Assembly: GCF_004795105.1 (NCBI RefSeq)
Contig: NZ_SSBL01000009.1
Coordinates: 62,001-126,000, forward strand
Length of the DNA stretch: 64,000 bases
Origin: Streptomyces sp. A0642
GTDB lineage: Bacteria > Actinomycetota > Actinomycetes > Streptomycetales > Streptomycetaceae
Reading direction: 5' to 3'
The position numbers were made by a program, and so were the translations under genes. This document shows, one piece after another, positions 1 to 8,293 of this stretch. Under the pieces are notes generated by a model. The model searched no databases and was not told the origin of the DNA. It saw only the letters and a list, made by a program, of their open reading frames with translations. Numbering within the stretch: position 1 is the first letter of the stretch; each line of letters begins with the position of its first letter.

Positions 1-77
1 TACGGGTGAGAGTCCACCCGAACTGGGATACGCCCGTACAGCCCTGCCGCCCCTTGCGGCACCCGGCCTGCGGCGCG

Positions 78-386
78 TCACACGCGGCCGCGGCACAGCT
101 CCAGCAGGGTCATCGCGAGGGAGGTGCCGGGCTTGCCCAGGGCGTCCCGGTACTGGCCGAGGATCTCCATCTCGCGGGAGAGGTTGACCCGGCGTCCCCC
201 GGAAGTGATCCGGGCCTCCTGGATGACGGTGGAGACGGCCATCCGTTCCTGGACGAGGCCGATGATCCGGTCGTCGAGTGCGTCGATGCGCGTCCGCGCG
301 TCCGCGATCAGGGACGCGGCCTCGTCGGTGTGCGCGCCGGTCACCTCGGCGGCGGTCCTGGCGGTGGTGGTGGCGGTACTGCTCAT
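78..386 (-). CDS. Chorismate mutase, AroQ type
   Basis: A 102-residue protein that should convert chorismate to prephenate, the branch step to phenylalanine and tyrosine, in the cytoplasm. The all-helical AroQ fold is visible: residues about 23-45 carry the pattern ADARTRIDALDDRIIGLVQER with the Arg and Asp/Leu spacing of helix 1, followed by the ARITSGGRRVNLSREMEIL segment of the active-site loop and helix 2. Length is normal for a stand-alone monofunctional AroQ domain; no prephenate dehydratase or dehydrogenase domain is fused. It is transcribed away from guaA and is preceded by a short Phe/Tyr-containing reading frame (494-565) and a GC hairpin (444-469), which suggests attenuation control. 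The exact subtype (intracellular, no signal peptide) is clear; the symbol is left open because Streptomyces has several aro genes. Confidence 0.9.
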   Translation of the reverse strand: MSSTATTTARTAAEVTGAHTDEAASLIADARTRIDALDDRIIGLVQERMAVSTVIQEARITSGGRRVNLSREMEILGQYRDALGKPGTSLAMTLLELCRGRV

Positions 387-443
387 GACGGTCTCCCGGT
401 GGAGTGGGGCTCCCCGGGGCCCGACCGGCCCGAAACGCCAGAA

Positions 444-469
444 CGCCCCGGGCCTGTCGGCCCGGGGCG
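444..469 (-). terminator. Candidate attenuator hairpin before chorismate mutase
   Basis: An 11-bp perfect GC stem (arms 444-454 and 459-469) with a 4-base loop lies between the leader frame and the chorismate mutase start. On the transcribed strand it is followed by a short T-containing run (GTTCTGGCGTTTC). The leader sequence contains CCGGCCC, which could pair with GGGCCG of the proximal arm and form an alternative structure. Confidence 0.45.
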
Positions 470-493
470 CCTGGAACGTTGCTTGTCAGTTGC

Positions 494-565
494 TCAAGCA
501 GCACGACCATGGCAGCCGGCGGGCCGGGTGCCATAGGTAAAGACGAAGGTCGTGTGCTGACGCAT
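494..565 (-). CDS. Candidate leader peptide of the chorismate mutase gene
   Basis: A 23-codon frame starts with ATG at 565 and stops with TGA at 494. Residues 7-11 read FVFTY, so two Phe and one Tyr codon lie in five consecutive positions, preceded by two Thr codons. There is no Shine-Dalgarno sequence, but TACTGT (571-576 on this strand) sits five bases before the ATG and could be a -10 box that makes the mRNA leaderless, as is known for streptomycete trp leader peptides. The frame lies upstream of a hairpin (444-469) and then the chorismate mutase gene. Codon content, position and hairpin fit ribosome-mediated attenuation by Phe/Tyr. This is inference; no expression or conservation data were available. 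Confidence 0.5.
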   Translation of the reverse strand: MRQHTTFVFTYGTRPAGCHGRAA

Positions 566-757
566 GGGGACAGTATGGACCCGGCGCGGACCTGGCCGGC
601 GCCCGGCCCGGATCGTGAGACGGCGGTGGCACCCGGCGCCGTGCGGGCCGTGCCACGAGGCGTGGGTCACGGCGTTCCCCGCGCGACGAGGGCTACTCCC
701 GCGCGCCGGTAGAATTGGGAGGACCGACCCCCTCTCCACCGCCGGAAGGCCGCTCCC

Positions 758-2344
758 GTGCCAGCAGCACCCCCCGCCGCCCCCGACATCACCACCGACG
801 TGGTCCTCGTTGTCGACTTCGGCGCGCAGTACGCCCAGCTCATCGCCCGACGCGTCCGTGAGGCCCGGGTCTACAGCGAGATCGTGCCGTCCACGATGCC
901 GGTGGCCGAGATGCTGGCCAAGAACCCGCGGGCGATCATCCTGTCCGGCGGTCCTTCCTCGGTGTACGCCGAGGGCGCGCCCTCGCTCGACCGCGCGCTG
1001 TTCGAGGCAGGGGTCCCCGTCTTCGGCATGTGCTACGGCTTCCAGCTGATGGCCACCACGCTCGGCGGCACCGTCGACGACAACGGTGCCCGGGAGTACG
1101 GCCGGACGGGGCTCACCGTCTCCAAGACCGGCTCCACCCTCTTCGAGGGCACCCCGGCCGAGCAGCCGGTGTGGATGTCGCACGGCGACGCGTGCTCCGC
1201 CGCCCCCGAGGGCTTCACCGTCACCGCCTCCACGGACGTGGTGCCGGTCGCCGCCTTCGAGAACGACGAGAAGAAGCTCTACGGCGTCCAGTACCACCCG
1301 GAGGTCATGCACTCCACGTACGGCCAGCAGGTCCTGGAGCACTTCCTCTACCGCGGTGCGGGCATCGAGCCGAACTGGACGACGACCAACGTCGTCGAGG
1401 AGCAGATCGCCCTCATCCGCGAGCAGGTCGGCGACAAGCGCGCCATCTGCGGCCTGTCCGGCGGGGTGGACTCGGCCGTCGCCGCCGCCCTCGTGCAGAA
1501 GGCCATCGGTTCGCAGCTGACCTGCGTGTACGTCGACCACGGCCTGATGCGCAAGGGAGAGACCGAGCAGGTCGAGAAGGACTTCGTCGCCGCCACCGGG
1601 GCGAAGCTGAAGGTGGTCGACGCGGAGAAGCGCTTCCTCGACGCCCTGGCCGGCGTGTCCGACCCGGAGCAGAAGCGGAAGATCATCGGCCGCGAGTTCA
1701 TCCGCGTCTTCGAGCAGGCGCAGCTGGAGATCCTCCAGGAGGACGGCCCCGAGGTCGCCTTCCTGGTGCAGGGCACCCTCTACCCGGACGTCGTCGAGTC
1801 CGGCGGCGGCACCGGCACCGCCAACATCAAGTCCCACCACAACGTGGGCGGCCTCCCCGACGACATCGAGTTCCAGCTCGTCGAGCCGCTGCGCCAGCTG
1901 TTCAAGGACGAGGTCCGGATGGTCGGCCAGGAACTCGGCCTGCCCGAGGAGATCGTCCAGCGCCAGCCCTTCCCCGGCCCCGGCCTCGGCATCCGGATCG
2001 TCGGCGAGGTCACCAAGGAGCGGCTCGACCTGCTGCGCGACGCCGACGCCATCGCCCGCGAGGAGCTGACCAGGGCCGGCCTCGACCGGGACATCTGGCA
2101 GTGCCCGGTGGTCCTGCTCGCGGACGTCCGCAGCGTCGGCGTCCAGGGTGACGGGCGCACCTACGGTCACCCGATCGTGCTGCGCCCGGTCTCCTCTGAG
2201 GACGCCATGACGGCGGACTGGTCGCGACTGCCGTACGAGACCCTCGCGAAGATCTCGACCCGCATCACCAACGAGGTCGCCGATGTGAACCGCGTCGTGC
2301 TCGACATCACGAGCAAGCCGCCGGGCACCATCGAGTGGGAGTAG
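758..2344 (+). CDS. guaA: GMP synthase (glutamine-hydrolysing)
   Basis: Amidates XMP to GMP with glutamine and ATP, the last step of guanine nucleotide synthesis. The 528 residues show the full two-part architecture: an N-terminal class I glutamine amidotransferase with the nucleophile Cys92 in FGMCYGFQ and the His180-Pro-Glu182 pair of the triad, then an ATP pyrophosphatase domain with the PP-loop SGGVDS at 234-239, and the C-terminal dimerisation domain ending in KPPGTIEWE, the standard GuaA terminus. Start is GTG at 758 preceded by GGAAGG; TAGAAT at 710-715 is a plausible -10. Length is normal for the family. A stem-loop follows the stop at 2375-2410, so the gene is likely monocistronic. 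Confidence 0.98.
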   Translation: MPAAPPAAPDITTDVVLVVDFGAQYAQLIARRVREARVYSEIVPSTMPVAEMLAKNPRAIILSGGPSSVYAEGAPSLDRALFEAGVPVFGMCYGFQLMATTLGGTVDDNGAREYGRTGLTVSKTGSTLFEGTPAEQPVWMSHGDACSAAPEGFTVTASTDVVPVAAFENDEKKLYGVQYHPEVMHSTYGQQVLEHFLYRGAGIEPNWTTTNVVEEQIALIREQVGDKRAICGLSGGVDSAVAAALVQKAIGSQLTCVYVDHGLMRKGETEQVEKDFVAATGAKLKVVDAEKRFLDALAGVSDPEQKRKIIGREFIRVFEQAQLEILQEDGPEVAFLVQGTLYPDVVESGGGTGTANIKSHHNVGGLPDDIEFQLVEPLRQLFKDEVRMVGQELGLPEEIVQRQPFPGPGLGIRIVGEVTKERLDLLRDADAIAREELTRAGLDRDIWQCPVVLLADVRSVGVQGDGRTYGHPIVLRPVSSEDAMTADWSRLPYETLAKISTRITNEVADVNRVVLDITSKPPGTIEWE

Positions 2345-2374
2345 CGGGGACCGGCCCACGGGCCACCGTCCCGC

Positions 2375-2410
2375 CGATGCCGCCGTCCGTTCCCACGGGC
2401 GGCGGCATCG
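2375..2410 (+). terminator. Terminator after guaA
   Basis: An 11-bp perfect stem (CGATGCCGCCG with CGGCGGCATCG) extended by about five more pairs including one G-U closes a 4-base loop 31 bases after the guaA stop. It is a Streptomyces-type hairpin without a U tract. Confidence 0.6.
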
Positions 2411-2525
2411 CCGCGTTCCGCGCCCGAATCGATCCCCGATCCCTCTGGCCACCTGCGGCGACCGGCGGTAACTTCCGATCCCGTACGTCTGATCCCGTAC
2501 GCCAGGGAGCACCCGAGGAGTCGCC

Positions 2526-3296
2526 ATGCCCGAGCCCACACCCGTGCCCGTGGACCAGCTCCACTTCGCCATGCCGCCCGTCCACGCCTCCGTGGAGGAG
2601 GAGCGCGCCCATCGCAAGGAACGGCTGGCGGGGGCACTGCGCCTGTTCGGTGCGTACGTGTACGAGGACGGCGTCTCCGGGCACATCACGGCGCGGGACC
2701 CGGAATTCGGCGACTGCTACTGGGTCAACCCGTTCGGCGCCCCGTTCGACGGGCTGCGGCCGGACGAGCTGATCCTGGTCAACGGCGAGGGGCAGGTCGT
2801 CGAGGGCGGGCAGCACGTCAACCAGGCCGCTTTCGCCGTCCACGCGCAGGTGCACCGGGCCCGTCCCGATGTCGTCGCCGTCGCGCACACCCACTCGGTG
2901 CACGGCAGGGCGCTGGCCGCGCTGGGGGAGCTCATCGAACCGATCACCCAGGAGTCGTGCGCCTTCTACGAGGACCACGCGCTCTACGACGCGTACACCG
3001 GCGTCGTCGTGGACGAGGACGAAGGGCGCCGGATCGCGGCCGCGCTCGGGTCCCGCAAGGCCATCGTGCTGCGCAACCACGGGCTGCTGACCGTGGGCGA
3101 CTCGGTGGACGCGGCCGCCTGGTGGTTCCTCACCCTGGAGCGGTCCTGCCAGGTCCAGCTGGCCGCGCGGGCGGCCGGGAAGCCGGTGCTGATCGAGCAC
3201 CGGGACGCGGTGGCCACCCGCGAACAGCTCGGCAGCGACCTCGTCGCGTGGATCAACTACCAGCCGCTGTGGCGCCGGATCTCTCGAACATTCTGA
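2526..3296 (+). CDS. Class II aldolase/adducin family protein
   Basis: A 256-residue cytoplasmic protein of the class II aldolase/adducin superfamily, whose members are Zn-dependent sugar-phosphate aldolases, epimerases or decarboxylases. Seen in the sequence: the metal-binding segment VAHTHSVHGRAL near residues 118-130 supplies two of the three expected histidines, and LRNHGLLTVGD near 180 supplies the third His of the NHG signature. An acidic residue after the first segment (EDHALYD region) is consistent with catalysis. ATG follows GAGGAG at good spacing. The N-terminal segment with HFAMPPVHASVEEERAHRKE is typical of the actinobacterial subgroup without a characterised substrate. The gene stands alone between guaA and a membrane protein, so context does not define the substrate. 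Confidence 0.85.
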   Translation: MPEPTPVPVDQLHFAMPPVHASVEEERAHRKERLAGALRLFGAYVYEDGVSGHITARDPEFGDCYWVNPFGAPFDGLRPDELILVNGEGQVVEGGQHVNQAAFAVHAQVHRARPDVVAVAHTHSVHGRALAALGELIEPITQESCAFYEDHALYDAYTGVVVDEDEGRRIAAALGSRKAIVLRNHGLLTVGDSVDAAAWWFLTLERSCQVQLAARAAGKPVLIEHRDAVATREQLGSDLVAWINYQPLWRRISRTF

Positions 3297-3423
3297 CGGT
3301 CCCGCCCGTCCGGTGTGCCCCGATGCGCGAACGACCCGCCCCGTACGGCACAATTCGCAGCAATCACAGCCGAGTTGGGTTGATCAACGGCTGTACCGGG
3401 GCGGAAAAGGGGCGAAGTTCTCC

Positions 3424-4689
3424 GTGGCGTTGGACGAGGCGAGACAGGGCACGCACGGCGGTGGCTGCACGTGCGGCGACTGCCCGCACGGAGCACGCCA
3501 GGGGCACCGGCGCGCGGTGGCCGCCTTCCTGGCCAAGCGGGACGAACTCGCCGCGGGACGGGGCCTTCCCGCCGGGGTCGCGCAGTCCGCCTCCGCGACC
3601 CGGCAGTGGGTCTCGGACGAGCTGACCCAGTCCGCGCGCGCCGTCGCGGACCGGGGCCGGGAAGCCGGGGAAGCCTGGCTGTACCGGGTCTGGCAGCGCA
3701 CCCTGGTCATCGTCTGGGGCGCCGTCGCCGTGCTGGCCGTCGCCGAGGCCGCCACCGCCATCGGGGCGGGCTGGACCCAGGCCCGTACGGCGGGGCTGAT
3801 CGCCGGACTCGTCACCGCGGGGCTCCTCTCCGCCGCCGCGCACGTCCACCGGGCCCGCGGCGGCGTCCTCGCCCCGCTGATCGGCGAGGACAACCGGCTC
3901 TCCACCTCCCGCGCGGTCGCCGCGTCCTGGGTGCTGCTCGCGGTCTTCTCCGTCCTCGTCCTCGCCCTCCAGCTGGCGGGCGCCTCCGGCCACGCGCAGC
4001 GCGACGCGCTGATCGAGGGCCTGGACCTGGCGCGCGGCGCCGGTGTGGTGACCGTGCTGGCCCTGGTGTGCGCCATCGCGGTCGTCGTGCGGCGGGTGGT
4101 GAGCGTACGGGTGCTGTCCGGGCGGTTGCAGAAGGTGCGGGCGGACCGGCCGCGCGCGGCGGACCTGCTCACCGACGACTCGGGGCGCGGCGGGTTCACG
4201 GATGTGCAGTACGTGCTGGTGTCGACCGTCGCGGTGGTCTTCGCCGCGGTCCGGCTCGCCCGCCGGCCCGAGCAGCTGCCCGATCTGCCGTGGGGGCTCG
4301 CCCTCCTGGTGGCCGTGTCGGCGGCGGCCTACTTCGCCGGGAAGTACACGGAGGGCGGGCGGCCCGTGGTGCTGTCGGTGGTCCGGTCTCGCGAGGCCGG
4401 AGACCTGGACGCGCCGATCCGCACCGGCGACGACATCGAGATCCGCGGCGCGGGGTTCGTGCCGCCCGGCGCCGGGTCCCCGGACCGGCTGGCCCGCATG
4501 GTCGTGCGGATCGGTCCCGTCCACGTACACGTACCGATGGTCCCGGTCACCGGCGGCTTCGCGAACCCGACCGACACCGTGCTGACCGTGCCGGTGCCGG
4601 TGGAGGTGGAGCCCGGGGTGGTCGAGGTGCAGGTGGTGACCGCGTCCGGGGCGGAGTCGAACCGGGTCGCGATCGACGTGACGGACTGA
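3424..4689 (+). CDS. Membrane protein with C-terminal beta-rich (IPT-like) domain, unknown function
   Basis: About 421 residues. The N-terminus has a CTCGDCPHG cluster that could bind a metal, followed by a helical stretch and four to six hydrophobic segments (for example LVIVWGAVAVLAVAEAATAI, VLLAVFSVLVLALQLAG, VTVLALVCAIAVVVRRV, LALLVAVSAAAYFAG). The last about 110 residues (GDDIEIRGAGFVPPG ... VEVQVVTASGAESNRVAIDV) look like an IPT/TIG-type immunoglobulin-like beta sandwich. I start it at GTG 3424, just after AAAAGGGGCGAAG, because the upstream in-frame extension is low-complexity and lacks a ribosome site. No family name is recognised with confidence. It probably sits in the cytoplasmic membrane; role unknown. 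Confidence 0.7.
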   Translation: MALDEARQGTHGGGCTCGDCPHGARQGHRRAVAAFLAKRDELAAGRGLPAGVAQSASATRQWVSDELTQSARAVADRGREAGEAWLYRVWQRTLVIVWGAVAVLAVAEAATAIGAGWTQARTAGLIAGLVTAGLLSAAAHVHRARGGVLAPLIGEDNRLSTSRAVAASWVLLAVFSVLVLALQLAGASGHAQRDALIEGLDLARGAGVVTVLALVCAIAVVVRRVVSVRVLSGRLQKVRADRPRAADLLTDDSGRGGFTDVQYVLVSTVAVVFAAVRLARRPEQLPDLPWGLALLVAVSAAAYFAGKYTEGGRPVVLSVVRSREAGDLDAPIRTGDDIEIRGAGFVPPGAGSPDRLARMVVRIGPVHVHVPMVPVTGGFANPTDTVLTVPVPVEVEPGVVEVQVVTASGAESNRVAIDVTD

Positions 4690-4839
4690 ACGCCGCCGGA
4701 ACCCGACCGCCCACCTGGTGAGCCGTGCGTCCGTGCCGTACGTATCGTCGGGTGACGGATCGAACGGTCCGGCGAGGGTCGAACGGCCCCGTGGACGGAC
4801 CCGGCGGTCCGGCGGCGGGCCGCGGAAGGCGGGAGAACC

Positions 4840-5349
4840 ATGCGCGGGTACGGCACGAACGGGCGCGGTCTTGGCGAGGCCAGGAGCCTCGGGGAGCTGG
4901 CGCGGGAGCACGCCCTGCTGCCCTTGCGGATCTTCCTCGGGGTCACCTTCGTCTACGCCTCGCTCGACAAACTGACCGACAGCGCCTTCTTCCACGCCAC
5001 GGGGCCGGGATCGATCGGCGAGCAGATGTCCGCCGTCCGCGACTCCGCCGCGATCCCGGCCCTCGTCGACCTCGCCCTGAAGAGCCCGGCCGGCTTCGGG
5101 TACGCCATCGCCTTCGGTGAACTCGCCGTCGGCATCGGTACGCTGCTCGGGCTGTGGACCAGGCTCGCGGCACTCGGCGGGGCGCTGATCTCGCTCAGCC
5201 TGTGGCTCACCGTCAGCTGGCAGGTGTCGCCGTACTACCTCGGCAACGACCTGATCTACCTCATGGCCTGGCTGCCGCTGCTGCTCGGCGGAGCCGCCTC
5301 GTTCTCCGTGGACGCCTTCCTCGCGACGCGGCGGCGGCGGATCCGGTAG
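4840..5349 (+). CDS. DoxX family membrane protein
   Basis: 169 residues with the DoxX layout: a first helix around LPLRIFLGVTFVYASLDKLTD, then an extracytoplasmic loop, and three more helices (PAGFGYAIAFGELAVGIGTLLGLW, LAALGGALISLSLWLTVSW, DLIYLMAWLPLLLGGAASFSVD). The F(V/L)xxGxxKL-like motif appears as FVYASLDKLTD and the G-E-L-A-V-G helix is typical. DoxX proteins are linked to thiosulfate oxidation or to redox/thiol homeostasis; the substrate here cannot be read. ATG at 4840 follows GGCGGGAG. Its 3' end overlaps by about 94 bp the end of the opposite-strand gene 5256-5519. Confidence 0.85.
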   Translation: MRGYGTNGRGLGEARSLGELAREHALLPLRIFLGVTFVYASLDKLTDSAFFHATGPGSIGEQMSAVRDSAAIPALVDLALKSPAGFGYAIAFGELAVGIGTLLGLWTRLAALGGALISLSLWLTVSWQVSPYYLGNDLIYLMAWLPLLLGGAASFSVDAFLATRRRRIR

Positions 5350-5519
5350 TTCACCCAGGTCACCGTGGCGGCCAGCCACAGACCGCCGACGAGGACCGGG
5401 ACGAAGAAGGTCCACGGGGCGTCCCACATGCCCGCCGCGTCGGCCGCGTAACCGGCCGCCAGCGTCAGCATCACCAGCCCCGCGACGCCCCGCCCGGGCC
5501 GGAACTCACGACTTGGCAC
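5256..5519 (-). CDS. Small two-helix membrane protein, unknown
   Basis: An 87-residue frame starts with GTG at 5519, overlapping the last 14 bases of the upstream PspC-domain gene, which indicates translational coupling. It has two hydrophobic helices (GVAGLVMLTLAAGYAADAAGMW and WTFFVPVLVGGLWLAATVTWV) and a basic tail YRIRRRRVARK. The coupling and the two clean helices argue for a real gene; the convergent overlap of about 94 bp with the DoxX gene argues for caution. No family is recognised. As a PspC-operon partner it may take part in membrane-stress sensing, but that is inference from position only. Confidence 0.55.
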   Translation of the reverse strand: MPSREFRPGRGVAGLVMLTLAAGYAADAAGMWDAPWTFFVPVLVGGLWLAATVTWVNYRIRRRRVARKASTENEAAPPSSSGSQAMR

Positions 5520-6822
5520 GGATGACCTCCACCTGTCCGAGACCCACTTCGAGATCGAGCACGACCGTGCCGGCCGGTGTACCGCCCACCGCCGGAGGCA
5601 GCGTCCGGTACTCGTTCTGCGAGGGGCGGACGTCCACATCCTCCTGGCGCCGGTCGCCGGGCAGGGTGATGTCACCGATGCCGGCCCGCGCGTGCACCCG
5701 CACGGTGGCGGTCTCCGGCACGTGCACGACGATCCGGCCCGCACCGACCTCCACCTCGGTCCTCACCGTCCCGCCCGCGGGCACGGTCACGCGGGCCAGA
5801 TCCAGCTTCGCCTGCCCGGAGCCCACCTGGTAACGCGGCTGCACCGCGGCGACCGACGCCGGGTGCCACTCCTCGCGCACCCAGTGCGTGGTGATGTCCT
5901 TGGGGAGCGCCGACGCCCCCGCCAGCAGACCGGCCGTGATCATCGCCAGCAGGAGCGTGCCGAAACCGGTCCGGCCGGCGAAGGCGGTGATCAGCATCCC
6001 CGCCCCGAAGACGGCGAGCGCGGCGGCCAGGCCGATCTGAAGACTCGTGCCGAGCGGGTGGGAGTCCCAGCTCAGGCCCGTCCCCAGCCCGCCGGCGACC
6101 ATCGCGGTCACGAAGACGGCGCCGCCCACGGACCGCGGCCGCCCCCTGACCTCGCGCGACCGCTGCGGGGGAAGGAAGGGGGTGGCCGCCGCCCCGCGCG
6201 CGCCCGGCGCCGGGCCGTCGGCCACGGCGTCCGGCGGGCCCCACAGATAACCGGTCGCGACCGGCCCCGTGGTGCCGTCCTTGACGATCGGGTCGCGCCA
6301 CCAGGACGGGCCGGACGGCTTCGGCGGGGCCTTCACCTCGGGCGGCGCGTCCGCCACCGCCCGGTCGGCCGCCGGGCTCGTCCCCTCCTGCGGATCGGCC
6401 GTCCTGCGGTGCTGCGTCCAGACGGTGAAGCCGATCACTGCGACCGCGAGCATCGCGGAGAACGCCAGCGTGCCGCTGTTGCCCAGCATGGACAGGAACA
6501 GACCGCAGCCGATCAGCGCGCACAGCACGGCGATCAGCGACGCCCCCTCGACCCGGCCCGACAGCAGCCGACGCGCCTCGTTCTCCTCGTCGCCCTCCGC
6601 GGGGATCAGCAGCCACGCGAAGCCGTAGAAGATCAGTCCGAGGCCGCCGGTCACGGAGAGCACACCGAGCACGATCCGGAAGATCACCGGATCGACGTTG
6701 CAGTACCGGCCGAGCCCGCCGCACACCCCGGCCACCACCTTCTGCCGCGGGGTGCGGCACAGCTGCGGTACGGGCCCGGGGGGCGGTGCGCCGCCGGGCG
6801 GCGCGTCCTGGGGAACGGTCAT
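5506..6822 (-). CDS. PspC domain-containing membrane protein
   Basis: 438 residues starting at ATG 6822. Residues about 20-80 form a PspC domain: CRTPRQKVVAGVCGGLGRYCNVDPVIFRIV, then the helix VLSVTGGLGLIFYGFAWLLIPAE. Further membrane helices follow (LIAVLCALIGCGLFLSML, FSAMLAVAVIGFTVWT), a proline-rich linker, three more helices (VFVTAMVAGGLGTGLSW region to LLAMITAGLLAGASALP), and a C-terminal beta-rich domain (residues about 320-438) with repeated VxVPxxxxVxVxAxxGxGxI elements, like the toast-rack/adhesin-type domains found in PspC-associated proteins. PspC proteins sense envelope stress. The gene is divergent from a PspC-domain histidine kinase (start 6995), with 172 bp between, so the three genes likely form one signalling module. 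Confidence 0.85.
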   Translation of the reverse strand: MTVPQDAPPGGAPPPGPVPQLCRTPRQKVVAGVCGGLGRYCNVDPVIFRIVLGVLSVTGGLGLIFYGFAWLLIPAEGDEENEARRLLSGRVEGASLIAVLCALIGCGLFLSMLGNSGTLAFSAMLAVAVIGFTVWTQHRRTADPQEGTSPAADRAVADAPPEVKAPPKPSGPSWWRDPIVKDGTTGPVATGYLWGPPDAVADGPAPGARGAAATPFLPPQRSREVRGRPRSVGGAVFVTAMVAGGLGTGLSWDSHPLGTSLQIGLAAALAVFGAGMLITAFAGRTGFGTLLLAMITAGLLAGASALPKDITTHWVREEWHPASVAAVQPRYQVGSGQAKLDLARVTVPAGGTVRTEVEVGAGRIVVHVPETATVRVHARAGIGDITLPGDRRQEDVDVRPSQNEYRTLPPAVGGTPAGTVVLDLEVGLGQVEVIRAKS

Positions 6823-6994
6823 GGCTCCATGGTGACGGTCGCCCGACCCGTCCGGCACCCGTCCCGACCCTGGCCGGTCCCTGATATTGGCCCGGCCGAC
6901 CCTGAGACGGCCGCGCGGCTCCCCCGGGGTCTCAGGGTCGATCTCGGGGCCGACCCTGATGCCACCGCCCGCACGCACGTGTGACGATCGGGTC

Positions 6995-8293
6995 ATGCCA
7001 GCCGCCACGCCCCGAGCCGCAAGCTCCCTCGCCCCCGACCCGGAGGAGCCGCCCCGGCGCAAGCTGTACCGCAGCGCCGACGGACGGCTGCTCGGCGGCG
7101 TCGCGCGCGGGCTGGCGGGACACCTCGGGCTGCCGGTCGCCTGGGTGCGCTTCGTCTTCCTCGGACTGTTCCTCGCGGACGGCCTCGGCTCGCTCCTGTA
7201 CGCCGTCTTCTGGATCGTCGTCCCGCTGGGCGTCGGCGGGGTGGACGGCCCGCGCTCCCTCTTCGAGACCGCCCCCGACGGCACCCGCAGACTCCGCAAG
7301 CCCGACAAGGGCCAGGTCTTCGCCCTCATCGCGCTGCTCGTCGGCGCCCTGATCTTCGTCGGCAACGTCGACATGGGCGGCAAGGCCGACCGCTACATCT
7401 GGCCCACCCTGCTGATCGGCGCAGGTTCCGTCCTGGTGTGGCGCCAGGCGGACAACGCCCGCCGGGCCCGCTGGATGGAGGTCGGCAGCCGCCGCCAGGT
7501 CCTGCACCTGGCCCGCGGACTCGCCGGGGTCGCCCTGGTCGGCCTCGGACTCGCCGGATTCATGGTCGTACGGGGCTCCGCCGCCCAGCTGGGCAACGTC
7601 ATGACCGCGGCGATCGCCGTGCTCACCGGCATCGCCCTGCTGGCCGGCCCCTGGCTCGTCCGCATGACCCAGGACCTCTCCGAGGAACGCCTGATGCGCA
7701 TCCGGGCCCAGGAGCGCGCGGAGGTCGCCGCCCACGTCCACGACTCGGTGCTCCACACCCTCACCCTGATCCAGCGCAACGCCGAGGACGCGGGCGAGGT
7801 CCGCAGGCTCGCCCGGGCCCAGGAACGTGAACTGCGCAACTGGCTGTACAACCCCGGGGGCACGGGCAAGGACGAGGGCGACGAGCCCGAGACCCTGGCC
7901 GAGGCCGTCAAGCGGGCCGCGGCCGAGGTCGAGGACAAGCACGGCGTCCCGCTGGAGGTCGTCGTCGTCGGCGACTGCCCGCTCGACGAGAAGCTGACCG
8001 CACAGATGCAGGCCGCACGCGAGGCGATGGTCAACGCCGCCAAGTACGGTGGCGAGGGCGGCGCCGTCCAGGTCTACGCGGAGGTCGAGGGCCGCACGGT
8101 CTTCGTCTCGGTCCGCGACCGGGGCCCCGGATTCGACCTGGATTCCGTACCGGGGGACAGAATGGGCGTACGAGAGTCAATCATCGGCCGGATGCAGCGC
8201 AACGGCGGTACCGCACGGCTGCGTTCGGTGCCCGGCGGGGGCACGGAAGTCGAGCTGGAGATGGAGAGGACGAGCGATGAACGGGACCACTGA
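6995..8293 (+). CDS. PspC domain-containing sensor histidine kinase
   Basis: 432 residues. The N-terminus again carries a PspC domain (LYRSADGRLLGGVARGLAGHLGLPVAWVRFVFL) followed by membrane helices up to about residue 220. The transmitter has the NarL-partner type dimerisation motif AAHVHDSVLHTLTLIQRNA, where the His of HVHDS is the expected phosphorylation site, and a HATPase domain with REAMVNAAKYGGEG (N box) and VRDRGPGFD (G1 box). I chose ATG 6995 because the upstream in-frame extension reads through the promoter region and looks random. The stop overlaps the response regulator start by 17 bp, so the two are co-translated and form a two-component system. Confidence 0.92.
   Translation: MPAATPRAASSLAPDPEEPPRRKLYRSADGRLLGGVARGLAGHLGLPVAWVRFVFLGLFLADGLGSLLYAVFWIVVPLGVGGVDGPRSLFETAPDGTRRLRKPDKGQVFALIALLVGALIFVGNVDMGGKADRYIWPTLLIGAGSVLVWRQADNARRARWMEVGSRRQVLHLARGLAGVALVGLGLAGFMVVRGSAAQLGNVMTAAIAVLTGIALLAGPWLVRMTQDLSEERLMRIRAQERAEVAAHVHDSVLHTLTLIQRNAEDAGEVRRLARAQERELRNWLYNPGGTGKDEGDEPETLAEAVKRAAAEVEDKHGVPLEVVVVGDCPLDEKLTAQMQAAREAMVNAAKYGGEGGAVQVYAEVEGRTVFVSVRDRGPGFDLDSVPGDRMGVRESIIGRMQRNGGTARLRSVPGGGTEVELEMERTSDERDH

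Noticed and set aside
566..2689. Long minus-strand open frame opposite guaA
   Set aside because: It is antisense to guaA and its translation is repetitive Asp/Val/Gly/Leu/Arg typical of a GC-rich shadow frame. Only its last codons (494-565) are of interest, as the leader peptide.
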